This document shows, in pieces, positions 62,826 through 64,000 of a stretch of 64,000 bases of DNA. The translations under genes and the position numbers were made by a program. The notes under the pieces were generated by a model. It saw nothing but the letters and a program-made list of their open reading frames with translations. It was not told where the DNA came from and made no database searches. The stretch is from Streptomyces echinoruber (GTDB taxonomy: Bacteria; Actinomycetota; Actinomycetes; Streptomycetales; Streptomycetaceae): contig NZ_BMWH01000009.1 in the NCBI RefSeq assembly GCF_014651135.1, positions 1 to 64,000 on the forward strand. The letters run 5' to 3'. Positions within the stretch are counted from its first letter, which is position 1. Each line of letters opens with the position of its first letter.

Positions 62826-63608
62826 TCAGACGTCGTAGGTGTCCCGCAGGACGGCGTCGACCTCGGCGGCGCTCGTGAAGTCGTCGACGACCTTCACGGG
62901 CACGCCGACGTCCCCCAGCGTCCGCGCGATCTCGCGCGAGGTGAGGACGGCGACGGCCTCGGACGCCTTGCCCCGGGCGGAGATGGTGTCGGTCGCCTCG
63001 ACGGTGACGTGCCCGGACCAGCCCCAGCGGTCCAGGACCTGCTCCAGCGTGCTCTTCAGGAACAGACTCGTGCCGACGCCGTTGCCGCACACGGTGAGGA
63101 TCTTGTGGTGCCCGTTCCCGGAGGCCGCGGCGGCGCCGCGGGCGGGCCGCGCCGCGGACGGGCGGTCGCCGAGCAGGGCCAGGACGTCCTGCGGGGAGCC
63201 GGCCTGCTCCAGGGCCCGGGCGGTGGCGGGATCGGACAGGACGCGGGCCAGGGCGGCCATGGCGTCGGTGTGCGCACCGGAGTCGGTGGCGGCCAGGGCG
63301 ACGACCAGGCCCACGGGGTCGTTGGTGTCGTGCCCGAACGGCACCGGCCGGGCCAGCCGCACCCAGGACATGCCGGTTCTGCGCACGGCCGGCGACGGCC
63401 GGGCGTGCGCGAAGGCGAGGCCGGGGGCGATGACGATGTAGGGGCCGTTGTCCTCGACGTTGGCGATCATCTGCCCGGTGTAGTCGGCCGTGCTGATCCC
63501 GGCGTCGACGAGGGCCTGGCCGGCTGCGCGGACGGCAGCGCGCCAGTCGTCCGCCTGGACGTCGAGACGGACGGCGGTGGGGGACAGGAGCGAGGAGAGC
63601 TCGTTCAT
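62826..63608 (-). CDS. PTS IIA-IIB fusion, ascorbate-type (UlaC-UlaB)
   Basis: 260 residues from ATG 63608. The N-terminal IIA domain (1-145) has the phospho-His in GLAFAHARPS (about 69). The C-terminal IIB domain (about 165-260) has the phospho-Cys in ILTVCGNGVGTSLF (about 173-186). Phosphate passes from HPr to IIA, to IIB, and to the sugar at the UlaA channel. The longer in-frame start at 63728 was rejected because its Arg/Pro-rich N-terminus is not protein-like. No carbohydrate-metabolism genes accompany the pair. Confidence 0.92.
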   Translation of the reverse strand: MNELSSLLSPTAVRLDVQADDWRAAVRAAGQALVDAGISTADYTGQMIANVEDNGPYIVIAPGLAFAHARPSPAVRRTGMSWVRLARPVPFGHDTNDPVGLVVALAATDSGAHTDAMAALARVLSDPATARALEQAGSPQDVLALLGDRPSAARPARGAAAASGNGHHKILTVCGNGVGTSLFLKSTLEQVLDRWGWSGHVTVEATDTISARGKASEAVAVLTSREIARTLGDVGVPVKVVDDFTSAAEVDAVLRDTYDV

Positions 63609-64000
63609 GGCGCGTCGGCTCCCAGGGGGTGAGCGGAGCGCGGGCTGGCGTGCCCGCCACGGGGATGGCTGGGGATGGCTGGGGATGACTGCGGAATCGG
63701 AGGAGTGGCGGCGGCGCACGCGCGGCACGGGGAGCGGGCGGGGTCATGGTCCTCCCGTTCGCGGCCGGAGTCGGGTGGGCGGCGCGCGGGACCACGCCTG
63801 TCGGGCCGCGCCCCGGACGGCACCGTGGCGCCCGACCCCGCACCGCAGCCCCGCAGGTGCGCTCCCGGTCGTACGATCAGGCCGCAGCGTACATGATCAG
63901 TGCGGGATACACGTATGCCGCGCCTCCGGCCGCCCGCCGCTCGTTGCCGGCTGCCCGCCACGCGCCGCCCGCCGCGCGGCCGGCCGCTCCTCCGGGCTCA
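63609..64000. other. Upstream region of the PTS genes to the window end
   Basis: No complete gene. Direct repeats CGTACGATCAG (63870-63880) and CGTACATGATCAG (63888-63900) in AT-richer DNA could be an operator for the PTS genes. On the minus strand the open frame at 63897-64000, ending with TGA, may be the C-terminus of a gene that starts beyond the window, but it reads only as an Arg/Pro-rich tail. Confidence 0.4.

Noticed and set aside
63897..64000. C-terminal part of a gene entering from beyond the window on the minus strand
   Set aside because: Open with a stop at 63897-63899, but the visible 34 residues are Arg/Pro-rich and could equally be non-coding.

Overview
The window is chromosomal DNA of a Streptomyces-type actinomycete. 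The base composition is very GC-rich, with long spurious ORFs on the opposite strand of most genes. Many starts are GTG or TTG, and ATGA/GTGA start-stop overlaps are common. Several families are typical of the genus: helix-turn-helix/DUF397 pairs, DUF5999, DUF6099, DUF6299, SepF paralogues, F420-type LLM oxidoreductases, and PhoP-box-like repeats. No rRNA, tRNA, complete insertion sequence or CRISPR array was seen.

Layout. 84-2400 (minus): a MazG-like protein and an ABC exporter. 2813-12024: an accessory-looking stretch with a small CxxC protein that appears frameshifted, an archaeal-type AAA ATPase behind a strong palindrome, a HEAT-repeat protein translationally coupled to a MerR regulator that itself carries HEAT repeats, and a 1260-residue membrane-anchored NACHT/STAND-like NTPase. 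12341-14285: two small minus-strand proteins divergent from an XRE regulator and a DUF397 protein. 14584-24519: a 53-codon small ORF, then a respiratory nitrate module (narK, a Cys-rich hemerythrin protein, narGHJI). 24575-29920: a membrane protein, an HMCES/YedK protein, a secreted protein and efeO-efeB. 30247-37925: a secreted phosphoesterase/phospholipase C behind possible PHO boxes, an isochorismatase, a GT87-like membrane protein, a SepF paralogue, an SMC-like ATPase, a second MazG-like protein and DUF6099. 38031-43374: an LLM oxidoreductase and the hen1-pnkp RNA-repair operon. 43167-49644: a GlxA-type regulator divergent from an isochorismatase, then arginine deiminase, ornithine carbamoyltransferase and an APC permease. 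49601-57988: an anti-sigma-like ATPase and an aryl-CoA catabolic cluster (enoyl-CoA hydratase, monooxygenase/ene-reductase fusion, PaaX regulator, CoA ligase, acyl-CoA dehydrogenase, RidA). 58348-63608: DUF5999, DUF6299, a secreted lipase and an ascorbate-type PTS (IIC and fused IIA-IIB).

How the genes work together. narK imports nitrate or exports nitrite, narGHI reduces nitrate at the membrane and narJ matures NarG. Hen1 and Pnkp repair and 2'-O-methylate cleaved RNA. ArcA and ArgF would convert arginine to citrulline, and carbamoyl phosphate plus ornithine to or from citrulline; no carbamate kinase is present. In the aryl-CoA cluster, the ligase activates the acid, the fused flavoenzyme hydroxylates and reduces the ring, and beta-oxidation-like enzymes plus RidA act on the products. 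RidA and the monooxygenase/ene-reductase fusion favour a 2-aminobenzoate (anthranilate) substrate over salicylate. Both divergent arms of this cluster carry the motif GTGAC-N4-GTCA at the same place in the promoter.

The window is also unusually rich in short tandem repeats. They sit at 3' ends of genes (58154-58378, 60951-61016, 16690-16712), at starts (48102-48208, 44779-44868), in linkers (hen1, the HEAT protein, the ATPase at 35472) and upstream of genes (39039-39117, 62751-62800). Several copies duplicate a gene's last codons together with its stop codon.
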